From Bimastos eiseni (Eukaryota; Annelida; Clitellata; Crassiclitellata; Lumbricidae): a stretch of DNA of 64,000 bases. The notes under the pieces were generated by a model. The model saw nothing but the letters and a program-made list of their open reading frames with translations. It was not told the DNA's origin and searched no databases. The translations under genes and the position numbers were made by a program. Shown here in pieces: positions 1 through 13,110 of this stretch (position 1 is its first letter; the number at the start of each line of letters is the position of its first letter). The DNA is taken from NCBI GenBank assembly GCA_959347315.1, contig OY365810.1, positions 13,943,961 through 14,007,960 of the forward strand, written 5' to 3'.

Positions 1-700
<700 letters not shown>

Positions 701-704
701 TTTA

Positions 705-1215
705 TTTAGCGCGTCTTCAAGATAGCTATTCAGAGGACCTAGGCCCGGTCATAGGCGGAGATAGTTGCAGTTTAACGACACTGTGATAACAAAGATCATT
801 AGCGTCGCCCTCCTCCTTTATCCAGGCTTGGGATTAGCACTGTAAGAGTGCAGACAGTGACGGAGTTCACAGAGGAAAGTTTATAGAAAGATCTAGACAG
901 CCCCCGCGGGAGAGAACACCGGTCAGATGGGAGGCGATTCCAAGCACTGGGACCCACTATTGAGAAAGCTTTTTCTATCTGGTGTCAAAGTCGCTGAATT
1001 GAGGGCTAGTGAAGGACAATCCGTATGTATATAGAGATGTGGTCAAATCTAGGGACACCGACAATCAACCAAACAGCGGCTAGAAGAACCCCGTCAAGGG
1101 TTGCAATCGGACCTAACTGAAGACGAGGAGAGAGAGAGAGCGAGGGAGAAACAACCCGTAACTGGAGAGCAATAGTATAGCAGGAACGAGTTAACGCCAT
1201 TATATGCCTCGCAAA
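705..1215 (-). mobile_element. CR1/L2-like LINE 3' end (copy 1 of duplicated block)
   Basis: Read on the minus strand this is the carboxy end of a non-LTR reverse transcriptase, with the W-N-R-L-P-type motif clear in the sister copy at 19473. The 3' module CCTCTGAATAGCTATCTTG lies just before the microsatellite. It matches 19473-20020 almost base for base, but about 70 bp is missing near 1107 (or was gained in the other copy). Frames are broken, so it is a dead fragment. Homology to the sister stops near 1220. Confidence 0.8.
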
Positions 1216-1817
1216 AGACATTTCTTGGTCAAAAACGACCTCCAGATCTCGGACGCAGGTGGAGGAGACAAATGTAGGAAATTCAGCAGAAATGGGTCAG
1301 ATGTCCATGTTGCAGCCTGTACTCAACGCTTGTTACATTGTATGTCTCAGCTTAATAGGCCCTTTCAGCAATATTAAAGAAATTCTATAATAACTAAGCG
1401 TAGCTCTTGAAGTATCAAGTGATGCTTATTTATCATACCGTATACAGAACGGTTACCGTACCCTAACCGCTCTATGGCTCTGGCAGTTCTATGATTGTTT
1501 GGAGCCGACATAATAATAAAAATATTTGACGAAGACAACAATTCAAGCTATGTCATAATTTACTAGGACACGCACCTCCGCAACGTGGCATAGTGCTCTG
1601 TAAATGGGGAGTGACTCGGAAAAAGGAGGGTGCGCAAAATATTTCGCGCTTCTCGCTTGTTTCACAAACGTTTGCCATTTTTGTCCCCACTTTCAAAACG
1701 CCGCCGACGCCGCTGGCACCCGTGTCGACAATTTCACCAAGGCAAGTAAATCTATGAACGCATTAAATCACAACAAATAGTTGACGACAGATGGTTAACG
1801 GACTAGACTCACTAGAG
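1216..1817. other. Non-coding stretch, nothing recognised
   Basis: I see no gene or complete repeat here. The sequence is not shared with the second copy of the duplicated block, where the corresponding interval is unrelated. Confidence 0.5.
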
Positions 1818-2135
1818 CAGTGTTTCCCAAACTGTGTTCCGCGGAACCCTAGGGTTCCGTGAGGCAAAGACAAGGGTTCCACGAAAACTGTCAATGTGAA
1901 CATATGAAGGCTTTTACCTTAACATCTGCGTGTAACTTTGTTTGAAAGAGGATTCATATGTCACTGTCATCGATATTTGGGTTATTGTTAATCTAATGTA
2001 GGCCTAAACCTATAATTGTCTGCATTCTCAAGCGTTTGTACCTACAAAATATTATGGTTAGTTTTGGACAGAGGTTCCGCCAAGAAAATCTAAGATCAAA
2101 AGGGTTCCACGGCCAAAAAAGATTGGGAAGCGCTG
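1818..2135. mobile_element. hAT-type miniature element, 318 bp
   Basis: The element starts CAGTGTTTCCCAAACT and ends as the imperfect inverse (TTGGGAAGCGCTG). It is flanked by a perfect 8-bp direct repeat CACTAGAG at 1810-1817 and 2136-2143. Eight-bp duplications and CAG...CTG ends are the hallmark of hAT transposons. There is no transposase. It contains several GGTTCCGCGGAACC-like subterminal motifs. A relative in the opposite orientation forms the outer shell of the nest at 13837-17274. Confidence 0.9.
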
Positions 2136-2143
2136 CACTAGAG

Positions 2144-2948
2144 GCTCACGACCAAAATGTCATTTTTCGCCCACTGCTTTTTGTCAAATAGAAGTCGGAT
2201 TGGTGATAATAATTCTTAAATAAATCTAGTTTCTGCTTAAGGAAGAACTCAGCTCATTTTGATCAATCCAACCTCCATTCTATCAAGCATTATTTTCATC
2301 TATATAGGGAGCTCTTATCTATTGAGGAGGAATTTCGTTCAGCAATCCTATAACGTCTAGTTTACCGAATAGGGTCTACAGTGGACAAATAATAACTTGC
2401 TGGTCATTAACCGGTCGTGAACAATTTTGTCGTCAGCTATTGGTTATGTTGGTGATAGGCTTTTTCAATCTTTACTTCTTAACTTTTTTACACTAGCGTC
2501 CAGGTACTTCTTATTGTACACTTTAAGCATCGAGTGTGTCCATTAATTAATGTATCTGATATCAGACGTACAAAGGAGGCAGAGCAATCATGGGCGTAGA
2601 ACGGAACCCTCGTGGACGCACCAGTCTAGACAGATGATGGATGACGAGACCTCTTAGAACCAGCGCACATTGAATTGCCCCTATTATAAGTAGCAGACAC
2701 GGAGCACAAACAACAATCGCGATGATAAAAAGCGAAATTTTCTATTCCTGAGCGTCACAGTATAGATTACAGCAACGCCCTTGCCTGGTCACTTGCTTAA
2801 CCGCGCGCTATGTCACTTGAGGGGCCTCGTCGATGTAATGCAGGCCAATGACTCCGAACAAATCTCGTCGTACACTACGAGAAGCTTTCAATGCAACTTT
2901 TCGGCACTCCAAGAAGCATCATTCGTCAGCGGAAAAACTTTTTAGATT
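2144..2948. other. Non-coding stretch downstream of orphan gene copy 1
   Basis: No gene or delimitable repeat is visible. It would hold the 3' untranslated region of the minus-strand gene that ends at 2949. I could not fix a polyadenylation signal. Confidence 0.4.
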
Positions 2949-4278
2949 TTAATAAAGGTCCCTAGCATCATCTTCAAGGTCTGAAGAGCGCCTTCGGAAT
3001 GTATCTAGAATGTGACACATAGGCCTGACTCTTTCTCTCCTTCCGGTTTGAAATAATCCCTCCCATGGGGTAGGTCATGGAACCCTGACTTTCACGTCAG
3101 ATTACATTAGGCCTACCACATGATAACATCTAATAGGTGTAATATTAGAGCCATTACACCCAACGTGGTTGATTGGTTCACTTACCGCGGTATAGGTTGA
3201 CCAGCTGTTCCCGAAGAGAAGCCTGATGCGTTGAGAGCAGGATCAATGGAATCCAGATAATCCACGACATTGCATGGGTGGCACGAGCGATGAGCTTCAT
3301 CAGTGCTTTGCCATGACCAGAGACCGCCCAGATGGCCAGGCGTGCCGAGATGGCTTCGTCGCACCCAATCAGACCTCCTCGTCTCGGCTGAATAGTCGGC
3401 TCCGGTGCGGCAACCGCCTGCAGGGCATCTATGCCTGGGACCGGTGATGCTGTGGTTGCTGAAGGCGCTTCGTGACTGTCGGCGACGGGTTGCGATGCTT
3501 GAGAAAAAGTTGAACTGCTTTCACGGGCGGGTATTATAACAACCTGCGCTTGGTCGGTACTGACAGGTTCCTTGTCAGGTGTTGGTTCATCGTCAGGATC
3601 CTCGGCAGGTGATGGTTCCTTATCATGTGTTGGTTCCTTCTCAGGTGTTGGCTCCTCGTCAGGTGCTTGTTCCTTGTCATGTGTTGGTTCCTTGGCAGGT
3701 GTTGGTTCTTTGGAAGGTGTTGGTTCCTTGGCAGGTGGTTTTGGTGTAGAACCAACGATTTGAGTAGAATGCACAATAATCGGATCTGGATGTTGGGAAC
3801 TCGGAGGCTTTGGTGGAGTAGGCTGCACAGGAATCGTGGCCGGATGTGCAGAACTGGGAGCCTTTGGTGGAGGGTGATGGCCAGCCTTGTAATCCTCATC
3901 AGCAGCACTATCGCTTGGAGTAGAATGCACAAGAATCGGGTCCGGATGTTGGGGAATCTGAGACTTTGGTGGAATAGGCTGCACAAGAATCGGGTCAGGA
4001 TGTTGAAAACTGTGAGGCTTTGGTGAAGGAGGAGGAGGAAGCCCAGCGCTAGGATCCCTATGTGCAGGACTGGTAGCCTTTGGTGGAGGGTGATGCCCAG
4101 CCTTGGAATCCTTATCAGCAGCACTCGGTGGTCCGTGTAAAGGTGGGCGCGGGTCTTTGGCGCCTGGAGCGCTTAGTTGCGTCTTGTCTTTGTCAATTTT
4201 CTTCTTCTCATTATTGTGATTCTTGTGATCCTTTTTGTCCTTGCTCTTATCTTTTTCTGTTTTCTCTTCGGGTTTCAT
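2949..4278 (-). CDS. Orphan Lys/Pro-rich protein with C-terminal membrane segment, copy 1 (two exons)
   Basis: Function is unknown and I recognise no family. Exon 1 is 4278-3186 (364 codons, phase 1). A GTAAGTG donor leads over a 205-bp intron to exon 2 at 2980-2949, after a CTTCAG acceptor; exon 2 adds ten residues and a TAA stop, giving 374 residues. An in-frame TAG just upstream makes Met 4278 the first possible start. The protein has a Lys/Asp/Glu-rich head (residues 1-35) and a Pro-rich middle with HHPPPK and QHPDPI repeats. An array of PTPxKE hexapeptides precedes a conserved tail with one hydrophobic stretch (WIIWIPLILLS). This suggests a C-terminally anchored protein with a long disordered cytosolic part, but that is inference. 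The second copy at 21126-22280 keeps the frame, intron and tiny last exon, arguing for a real gene. Confidence 0.65.
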
Positions 4279-4303
4279 GATGCTTTTCTAATTTTTACTG
4301 CTT

Positions 4304-4560
4304 CTTTAGAACGAACGAAGAAATGGTTCCAGGGCTAGGAACAATTCAAGAGCAGCTACTTACTTGTTGTTTTCTGTGCCATATAGAAAGGCCTTCACAT
4401 TCGGCAGCGTTATTCTCGGTGACTTCTTACACAATTTTACTTGTGTACGCAACGATGTCACTGCTTTTCGTATACAACAAAATGCTCATAATGACGCAAT
4501 GATTTCGTCATTCATTTGACCAACAGACGCCTTTCGCCAACACTTTGAAAAAAATGTCAG
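4304..4560 (-). promoter_or_regulatory. Probable 5' UTR intron and promoter region of orphan gene copy 1
   Basis: On the minus strand a conserved donor (AACAA|GTAAGTAGC, exon end 4364) and a pyrimidine-rich acceptor ending TTCTAAAG (4304) would define a 60-bp 5' UTR intron; copy 2 gives the same 60 bp. Upstream, both copies keep a stretch with CRE-like half sites around TGACGAAATCA and TGCGTCAT. Promoter function is inferred only from conservation and position. Confidence 0.35.
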
Positions 4561-5110
4561 TAAGTAAGAAGCAGGCCTATATTCTTTATTACCGTCTGCA
4601 GATCTCGACGCACGACGGAAACATATAGAATATAAATAATTGAAAAACATGTTATTTATATAAAAGTTTAAAGATAATATCTTTAAACTTTTAGATAAAT
4701 AACGTGTATATTATATATATATTAATAAAAGAAATTGTCAATTTTCAACCATTCATATGGAATCCACATGCAGGTGATCAATAATGAAGTAATGAAGATA
4801 ACACGAACAGGCCCGATATACGAAATGAACTTAAGCAAAATGGGTGACGTTAAGATGACAGGCGATTTAAATTGAAAGTGCAGTCATGAACGGCGCAAGT
4901 CACTCCAGAAGAAACATCATTTGGAGTGGGTCGACCCGAGAGATGGTGTTGGCACCAGACCCAATCAGGTCGATAGCGCTATCGGGTAAAGGTGCTGGCA
5001 CTCCTGGCTCCGAGGTGTCAGAGTCAGAGTCATGGAGTCATGGAGTCGGAAACTCGGAAACATGGAAACTCAGAATTAGGGGCGATATTGATAGTAATAA
5101 TACCAATACT
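4561..5110. repeat. Upstream flank of the duplicated block with AGTAAGTAAG/CGTCTGCAGACG module
   Basis: The sequence is shared with 22557-22935. It includes an AGTAAGTAAG run followed by CTTTATTACCGTCTGCAG, an AT-rich stretch with an inverted repeat of ATATCTTTAAACTTTTA, and a GC-richer part around 4915-5050. A diverged third version of the AGTA/CGTTTGCAAACG module lies at 24130-24205, so this part is probably the end of a dispersed repeat. No convincing coding sequence is present. Confidence 0.5.
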
Positions 5111-5430
5111 GATGATAAGAATAGTATTAATGATTCACTGGTCAACAAGCAATTTTCTGCTGGGATTCTGTCATCTGTGCCTTACTAAATTTGGTGTGCT
5201 GAAGTCTGTTTTTGTCCACCACGTCCAGTGTTTAAGTTATGTGGTTGTTTATGTTTACACAATTGTAAATAGAAATGCTGTAGTGAGTCGTCAGTTGATA
5301 ATGGTTGCTTAACATAACATTGGGCACAACTTGATGATAAATTCTAATTAAACCATTTTTTTAAAAGTTTCTTTCTTACAAAAGAACATCATATCCACTT
5401 CTTAGCCCTCGACAATTATATTACGAAGAG
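5111..5430. other. Non-coding spacer
   Basis: AT-rich sequence with no gene or repeat that I can define. Confidence 0.4.
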
Positions 5431-7180
5431 AAGAAGTTGGGTTAATGACCTTGACAGTAGGCCTACTCTTGCTGTTATGAATGTGGTCAATTCAATCTAC
5501 ACGACCAGCGAAAGAATCTTTCCCAAAGGCTTAAAACTGTATGCAAACATTACTTTGGCAGTCAAGGATAAAGCATGGGCCCCTGATGTGTGCTGTGCTG
5601 TGCTATTTGCTATTCAGGACTTACAAAGTGGTTGAATGGCAAATTAAAGAAGATGCCTTTTGCTAGACATATAATATGTAGCGAGAAGCAACGAATCTCA
5701 AAGTTGTCTCACTCCTTCTTGGCTTAAAGTTTCGATATACCAAATACAGGTTCTTCTTGCATCCTGGGAACAGTCGTGATGATGCTAATGACTATGGTCG
5801 CAAAAAATTGGCCTAAGCGAGACGATACCACAGCATGTAGATACAACGTGAAGCACATGCCGTTTGTATACACTATACAGTCAGAAAGTCTTTCTTCCAC
5901 CATGGGACTCGTAAAAAGTTATGTTAAGACAATGGAACAGCATCTCAGAAATAAGTTTGGCATTGAGAGAAGTCAAAGTTTTAACAGGGTGTATTTGTCG
6001 GTCCCGATATCCGTGAACTGATGCGTGACGATGAGTTTATATGTGAGCTGAAGCCTGCTGAGTTTGCAGCCCAGAAGGCATTCGTGCTCGTTGTCAAGGG
6101 ATTTCTTGGGAACCATGGAGCAGAGAATTATGCTGAAATTATAGAGAAAATGCTGACATCATATTAAGTCTATGCTAGAATGTCACTGAAGATGCACTTT
6201 CTCGATTTCTTTCCACCCAGTCTGGGCGATGTCAGTGTTAAGCATGGGGAAAGGTTTCATCAAGATATAAAGGTGATGGTAATAGAGATTGCAATTCCGG
6301 ACCATGATCATTTTCCAGGAATTTCGGGATTTTTTCGGTAAAATTATCAAATTTTTTCGGAATTCCGGAGTTCTCATTGTGAACATATTCACCGAGTCAA
6401 TATTCAGTGACAATGGTCAAAGAAATAGATAAAAACTTACAAACTTAAAGAACAGAGATATAGGCCAGTCCACGGTGTAAATGAATCTGTAACCGTAATG
6501 CATCAAGCACAATGAGTCCAAGGTTTCATCACCGAGACTGCAACCTGGAGCAGATGAAGCCTGCCGCAGAAAACGCCCGTTCAGCTTCAACACAGTCTAC
6601 TTGCTAGGCCTATTAGGTGTTCAATCAAAAAATAATGCCAACAAACTCCTCGTCATTAGCCTTTCTGTCGTGCCGTTGGTATCTTTGTATAGAGTTTGGA
6701 GTCATTCTGAGGGCTTTATGCAGCGTTCCCGGAATAACGGTAGAAATGCAGAAACATGCATACGAGAGTCTTATTGCGCACAGTTCAAAAATTTAATAGC
6801 GCAATTATTCAAAGTCATAATTCCCATGAAATATAGGACCTATAGGCCTATACTTACTATATCATATTCATCTATATTATATATATACATTTATGTTATT
6901 ATGTAAATAAAATAAAGTTCTGCATCTTATTTTCCATGATTTATGATAATAATAATGTTAACCACTGCTATTCAAACCCATAATTTCACTTCCAAAATTC
7001 CGGATTTCGTGCTTTAAAAATTCCGAAATTTCGGTATTTATAAAATTCCGAAATTATGGAATTGCAATCTCTAGATGGAAAGCAGATATAAGAGGAAATT
7101 AAATCCCAGCATGATAGAAGACTATTGTTGGTTCTTGCAACGAGAGATGGATGTGTCTTGCAGCACAAAAGCCAAATTTA
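5431..7180 (+). pseudogene. Degenerate repeat-associated protein gene, split by a hAT insertion
   Basis: Plus-strand frames, broken by stops and frameshifts, spell a recognisable string of motifs: GLVKSYVKTM (about 5905), PDIRELMRDDEF (6003), FLGNHGAENY (6103), MHFLDFFPPSLGD (6190), GERFHQDI (6248), then RYKRKLNP and DYCWFLQR (7083-7142). From memory, these motifs typify a family of uncharacterised proteins present in many copies in invertebrate genomes and generally found with transposons. The frame is interrupted by the element at 6283-7073; removing it with one target duplicate rejoins the frame. It is clearly non-functional here. The family assignment rests on motif recall, without a search. 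Confidence 0.55.
6283..7073 (-). mobile_element. hAT transposon deletion derivative, 791 bp, with transposase remnant
   Basis: The ends are TAGAGATTGCAATTCCG and its inverse. They are flanked by GATGGTAA (6275-6282) and GATGGAAA (7074-7081), a 7/8 match for a hAT 8-bp duplication. On the minus strand, about 6600 to 6470, a frame reads ERAFSAAGFICSRLQSR and then, after a frameshift, GDETLDSLCLMHY. That is the C-terminal dimerisation region of hAT transposases. Most of the transposase is missing, and the ends are rich in AATTCCGGAATT-like motifs. It inserted into the older degenerate gene at 5431-7180. Confidence 0.85.
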
Positions 7181-7702
<522 letters not shown>

Positions 7703-8704
7703 ATAGAAAAATAGCGCGATAGACGCTGGCCATAGCCTTAATCCGGGGAACGGACCAAAACTCCCCGGGACAAAAGCCCCCTGGATATAAGCTCCCCCTC
7801 GGACAAAAGCCGCTGTTCGCCTATAGCCCATAATGTCCGAATGAAGTGCACGTGGCTAGGCAGACAGGTACCAAAGGGGAGCAGGTAATACCAGGTGTTA
7901 GTCTTCCATAAGAGAGCCAATAACCTAAACAGAGAGGGATCTGTGGAATATGCCACGCATAACAGACTACACCATAAAAACGGTTTAGTACATATAGGCA
8001 TGGGCCCAGGGACAACCCGTGCTCTGGGTCTCACAAACCAACGATGGAAGTAAATTCCAAACAGTGGCCAGAAGATACGCGGGCCTCGACAGGATCAGAT
8101 ATATTAGACACAGGCACACAGAGGCAGGCTCACACAATACCCGAAACAGTGGACCCATTGACAAATCAAGGATTCGGAATGCACAGTGATGAGCCGATCC
8201 CTCACCCCGTCTACCCACAAAACTGATAACACACGTCCCGACAGCTGCCAGACAGGGTTTAAAGCCGTAACACCGCCGTAACACCTTTCATTTTTACGCT
8301 AAACTACAGCAACTGGTCGAACTGGAACACCCATCTAATGAGTATGCATGCCAATCAAAACTAGAGGTCTAGCAGCTGGGTCCGTGCATGTCGATTGAGT
8401 GGTCAGTGATGGAACTATTTTGCCTATTAGTGCCTCTCTGTAGTTCATGTACATTTCAATAATAATATAGGTCTCGGAGTCAGGGCTAAGGTCAGACCTT
8501 GTCAACTGTAGTTGCCCCCGAGGGGACAATTAGCGTAGTCCATCTGAATAGGGTCAAAGATGCCGGGAGACGGCAGTGTACGACGCACATGGCAAAAGAC
8601 AGGACATAACAACAGACGTGCGTTGATAACAGGGCACATAATCGTGAACTGCAAGACTGAGACATTGTAGCATAATGTACACAGATAACCAATTGTGATG
8701 CTAA

Positions 8705-8747
<43 letters not shown>

Positions 8748-9189
8748 CATACAAGCTTACTTATAACAATGATCTACATGAATATAACATATATTCTATA
8801 AATAAATCCCCAAACTAATATTCAGCTTACTAATTTGCACAGTCGTGTAAGAAACAGCTTCTAATGCAATCCAAAATAATGAGGGCTGGAATAAACCATC
8901 TGGGCACTTTCACGGTATGCTAAATTATTGTCTCGCACGTGATAGGACATGGCTTAGTTGTGTTGGAACCAGAGAACCAAAAGCCCACTGGGCTACTGGT
9001 AGTGTAATGACGAAATCCTCGGATTCAATTCAAATCAGTGACAGGTAGAAGGAATCGTGAAAAAAAGCCGATGCCCAGTTACGAAGTCATCTCCAGGCAA
9101 TCTCAGCTATTATAGTCAGTGTTCCTCAGACTTACTGCTCCTCTGCTCTTTTGCCTGCCACATCAGCCCATTCTCACCAATGACCTTAC
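7703..9189. other. Non-coding stretch with TA microsatellite
   Basis: No gene is supported. A (TA)n run lies at about 8705-8746. At 7744-7815 there is a cluster of CCCCnGGACAAAAG-like motifs of unknown origin, possibly a decayed transposon end. Confidence 0.45.
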
Positions 9190-10740
9190 CCTGGGAGGCA
9201 AGCGTAAACTGTGGTAAGGGACATAGCCGCCCTCGAGGCTAAATGCAAAGATCTGGGTTGAGTACTAAATAGATCAAAGTGCGAATTCATTTCTAAGTCA
9301 TCTGATGCACAAAAGGTTAGTCTCGAACTCAGCCTGTTCGTTTGGGTCAATCCCAGTAAAGCGGTGCTCCTGGGCGCCCCTCTCTCAACGGAAGAAGCAC
9401 TGACAACAACGCTGGATAGCGGTATGGAAGAACTAAGAGGAATGATGGAAAAACTAGCAACGATCGCTACACATGATGCCAGCATACTGCTAAGATACTC
9501 CCATAGTCCCACAACGCTCTTGCAGACCCTGCGCAGCTGCCTACGCGAGAGCCACCCAGGATTTGAAGCATACGATGATGCTCTACGGGTTGGCTTAAGC
9601 AGGGTCCTAAATCTCCAACTAAAGGAAGAAGCATGGCAACAGGTGACTCTGCCCATCAAGAGAGGAGGATTGGGGATTCGATCGGGGGCCTCGCTGGCAC
9701 TATCCGCCTTTTTGGCATCGGCCGCAGGCACCGATCGTCTCCAGACCATGATACTGAGTGGGAATGGTGTGGCGGACCCACTACGCGATTACCTCCTGAC
9801 CAAGTGGAAGGAGACTACAATAGCGCCTGTGCCAGCACGTCTATGCCTACAAACAATCGGTGCGGGACAAGCCCACAATAGAGCAAGTTGTGGCAAACCT
9901 CAACACCAGGATGCCAGACGCAGTAAACCAAGCACGACTCAAGGCGACAGCGGCCCCACACGTGGGGATTGGTTTTTGGCTCTTCCTATCTCCAGATGTG
10001 CTCTAAAGCTAGATGACGAGACAGTCAGTGTGGCAGTGGGTTTGAGGTTAGGGACCCCGATCTGCTGGCGTCGCGGATGTCCCTGTGGTGCCCATATGGA
10101 GGCTAATGCTCATCATGGTCTCTCGTGCGGCTTGGGACCTGGTCGCTGGCACTGACATGCCTCTTTAAACGATCAGATATGCAGGAGTCTGGCCAGAGCA
10201 ATATACCCATCGTCAAAGGACCCCGTGTTCATAGCTAGAAGAGATGGCAGAAGACCGGACGGCCTTACCTATGTCCCATGGCGCGTTGAAAATGCCTTCT
10301 ATGGGACGTGACGGTGACAGACACACTGGCCTTCTCATACCTACAAGATACGTCCAGAGCAGCAGGCGCCGCTGCCGAGAGGGCAGTAGACAGAAAGATA
10401 GAAAGTACAGCGACCTGGCAATCACGCACTTGTTTGCCCTAGTCGCTTGTGAAACTTTAGGCGCGATTGACAGCAAAGGCCAGAATTTTCTGTCGGAGCT
10501 GGGGAAAAGGCTCAGCTGCGTCACGGGAAAGCCACGGGAACCTTTGTACCTTTACCAGCGTCTATCGACTACCATACCACGTTATAACGCCATAGCGTTC
10601 AAAGGAACTTTCGTCGTTCAAGAGACCAATCAATAAGGCTATTCCAGACAACCAACATTATTAGGTTAGTTTTATAGTCCCTGAGGGATCATAATTAGGT
10701 ACCTCGGGGCATTAAAATAATAATAATAACATTTCGCAGT
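9190..10740 (+). mobile_element. Non-LTR retrotransposon, 3' half, copy 1
   Basis: Plus-strand frames give the end of a reverse transcriptase (LGLVLNRSKCE, then LLGAPLSTEEAL). These are followed by the post-RT domain with GLRLGTPICWRRGCPCG...HHGLSC, a CxC...HHxxxC zinc-knuckle-like motif. Farther on, DGKRPDGLTYVPW-like and CETLGAIDS...FLSELGKRLS motifs appear in shifted frames. I recognise this as the C-terminal part of an I/CR1-type LINE ORF2. Several frameshifts and stops make it inactive. It ends in an ATAATA tail near 10740. Relatives lie at 11160-12500 and 23140-23660. Confidence 0.8.
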
Positions 10741-11159
10741 ATTTTTGCAACAATGGACCTCAACAACTAATAGGAGCCGTTCCAGAGGTTTTTATATTAT
10801 TCTTAAATTCTAGTTCATGATGGATCCTATGTACCTCTGGGCCAAAAATAATGATAAGAATAATAATCGAGGGCCTGGAGTTCTTGACGGACTTTGAGCG
10901 TAGACTGACTGGGGAAACGCGCGTGACCTCTTACCTATTTCAACTACTCTCGCTCATCATACAGCGCTTCAAACGTTCAACGGTTCTTTCGCCATTTGTG
11001 AGACCGCCGAGAAGGGCCATTCCAGACTACATTTCCTAATTCTTAATATTCTAGTCCCTGATAGATCATGTATACATATTTGGTGCAAAAAATAACAAAA
11101 ATAATATAAGCAATAATAATAATAATAATATAAATATTAATAATAATAATAACTAGACG
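10741..11159. other. Repeat-derived spacer
   Basis: This stretch contains another short LINE 3' end with the phrase of about GTACCTCTGGGCCAAAAATAATGATAATAA near 10828, probably a fourth truncated copy of the same family (10741-11040), and AAT-rich simple sequence at 11110-11150. Confidence 0.5.
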
Positions 11160-12500
11160 ATACTTGCAGTCTATGCCTGAAAACCATATCATAGTGAAAC
11201 TGAACTTCTCAAATGCCTTCGACGCTCTGAGAAGAGACTCAATGTTAGAAGCAATTGCATGAAAGGTTCCAGAAATATACAGGTACGTGTTTCACTACTA
11301 TGCACACGCCCCACAGCTACAGCCCAGAAGGAATACGATTCTTTCAGATTAAGGCACTCAACAGGGCGATCCTCTGGTACCACTGGAGTTTTGCCTGGCG
11401 ATACATCCAATTCTTGAGAGTCTGACAGCTCCCCGAAAAATTGGCTATATGGATGATCTTACTCTTGTAGGACCGATTGATAAAGTTGAATGCGACATCA
11501 GTCTGATAGAGAAACTCGCACCCATGTATGGTCTAAAGCTGAATCGGGTGAAGTGCAAAGCATCTAGTAGGAAGGAGTTTAGATGTAGCCAACAGAAATC
11601 AGAGTTTCACTGAGTTTGAAAATGTCGCCATTGATGATCTTATGTTGCTAGGAGCGCCGCTTTTGCCAGGAAGGACTGTTGCAAAGTCCATTCAGAAGAA
11701 GATTACAGATCTGGAGAAAGTTATCACAAGACTTTAGATGCTACACCCACACGACTCATTCACACTGTTAAGGAGCAGCTTAAGCATTCCAGAGCTGCTA
11801 TACACATTGAGAACGCCAGCCTGCTTCTTATGCGAAGGGCTCCTACGTGACTTCGACGAGTTTTGAGAACAGGACTGTGCAGAGTTCTTAATATACACAC
11901 TGGCACGCGAAGCCTTCAAGACCGATTGCTTCACGATGTCGATGTACCAGTCACAGATCCACTGGTAGAAGAGGCTTCTTGTTCGTGGCTAACGAGATCG
12001 AATGCACCTCCTCCCATCGAACAGAAGGTCCACGTGCAAAAAGAATGGGACAGCGCACTCATTTCGTACGCATTTCAAGGTTTGTCAGAAAGAAGTACCG
12101 ATCCTACTATTAAAGTCCGATTGCTGGCTGTATACGATCAACACACTCAGTAGACTGACTTCACGCACTACCCATAACGGCAGCAGGACTAAGAATGTCT
12201 GGAGAAGTGCTAAGGATAGCAGCGGGCATTCGGTTGAGGACTACGATATGCGAAAAACACATACTCAAGTGCGGTGAGACAGTAGAGTCCACTGGCCATC
12301 ACGGATTCTCGTGCGCCAAAGGAGCGGGAAGACAACAACGGCATGGCAAGATGAACTACGTGATCTGGCGAGCTTTTGCCAGTGCAAAAATCCGGGCCAT
12401 CAAAGAATCCAACGGTAGAAGTAGTAGAAGTAGGCCCTAGTTTCTGAATCCCTGGGGAACAAAGTACCTCATGGCAAAAAAATATTTAAAAAATAAATAA
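11160..12500 (+). mobile_element. Non-LTR retrotransposon with RT core, copy 2
   Basis: Plus-strand frames contain reverse transcriptase motif A (VKLNFSNAFDALRRD, 11195), motif B (QQGDPLVPLEF, 11360) and the catalytic box YMDDL at 11446-11460. The same post-RT module as at 9190 follows, with LRIAAGIRLRTTICEKH and GHHGFSCAKGAGR (12210-12340). At least four in-frame stops and several shifts break the frame, and the part after 12440 is lost. It is a dead element of the same family as 9190-10740. Confidence 0.8.
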
Positions 12501-12719
12501 TGATAATAATATCATTTAAGAGCTAAGTAGACTATTAACTCTCATCACTGGTGATCCCAAAGAGTTTATGAGTTTAACGACAGCTTATCACAGCAATGAC
12601 CGTTGCCGTCGGCAAAATTTTCTTGGCATATTTTAATAATAATTATTATAGTATTATTATTATTTTTATTTTTTTGCCAGAGGTATTAATAATCCCTCAG
12701 GCGATACAAACAATATCTG
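12501..12719. other. AT-rich spacer
   Basis: Simple AAT and ATT stretches with no gene. Confidence 0.4.
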
Positions 12720-13110
12720 GAGATGTGATGAGTCGGAGGAAAAGTTGCATAAAAGGGTAGAAGAGCAGGAAGAGGATGGGAGGAGGTGGAAGAAGAGGAG
12801 GAAAAGAAAGAGAAGAAAGAAGGCGAATCGGAGGAGGAGGAGAAAGAGCAGGAAAAGGGGGTGGAGAATGAGTTTGAGGAGGAAGAGGAGGAAAAGGAGA
12901 CGAACAGCATAGGAGGAGGAAGACGAAGAGTAGGAGGAGAAGGAATAGGAATAGGAGAAGCAAGAGGAAGAGGAAAGTAGGAGAAGGAGGAGCACGAGTA
13001 AGAGGAGAAGGAAAAGTCGGTGGAGAAGGCGGAATAAGAAGATGAGAAGTATGAGGGAAAGTTGGAGGAGAAGGAGGATGTTGATGATGAAGTAGCGAAG
13101 GTAATGACAA
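12720..13110 (+). repeat. Polypurine tract (GGA/GAA-rich), about 390 bp
   Basis: The plus strand is almost all A and G, with irregular AGGAGGAAG-type units. Open frames of Glu/Lys on one strand and Ser/Phe/Leu on the other follow from composition and should not be taken as proteins. Long homopurine mirror-like tracts can form triplex DNA. Confidence 0.9.

Noticed and set aside
3625..4026. Plus-strand 133-residue frame opposite orphan gene copy 1, and similar at 21745-22148
   Set aside because: They are shadows of the repetitive minus-strand gene with no splice or start support, and are less well conserved between copies.
4886..5188. 100-residue plus-strand frame
   Set aside because: The corresponding segment in the second duplicate block reads in a different frame, so it is not conserved as protein.
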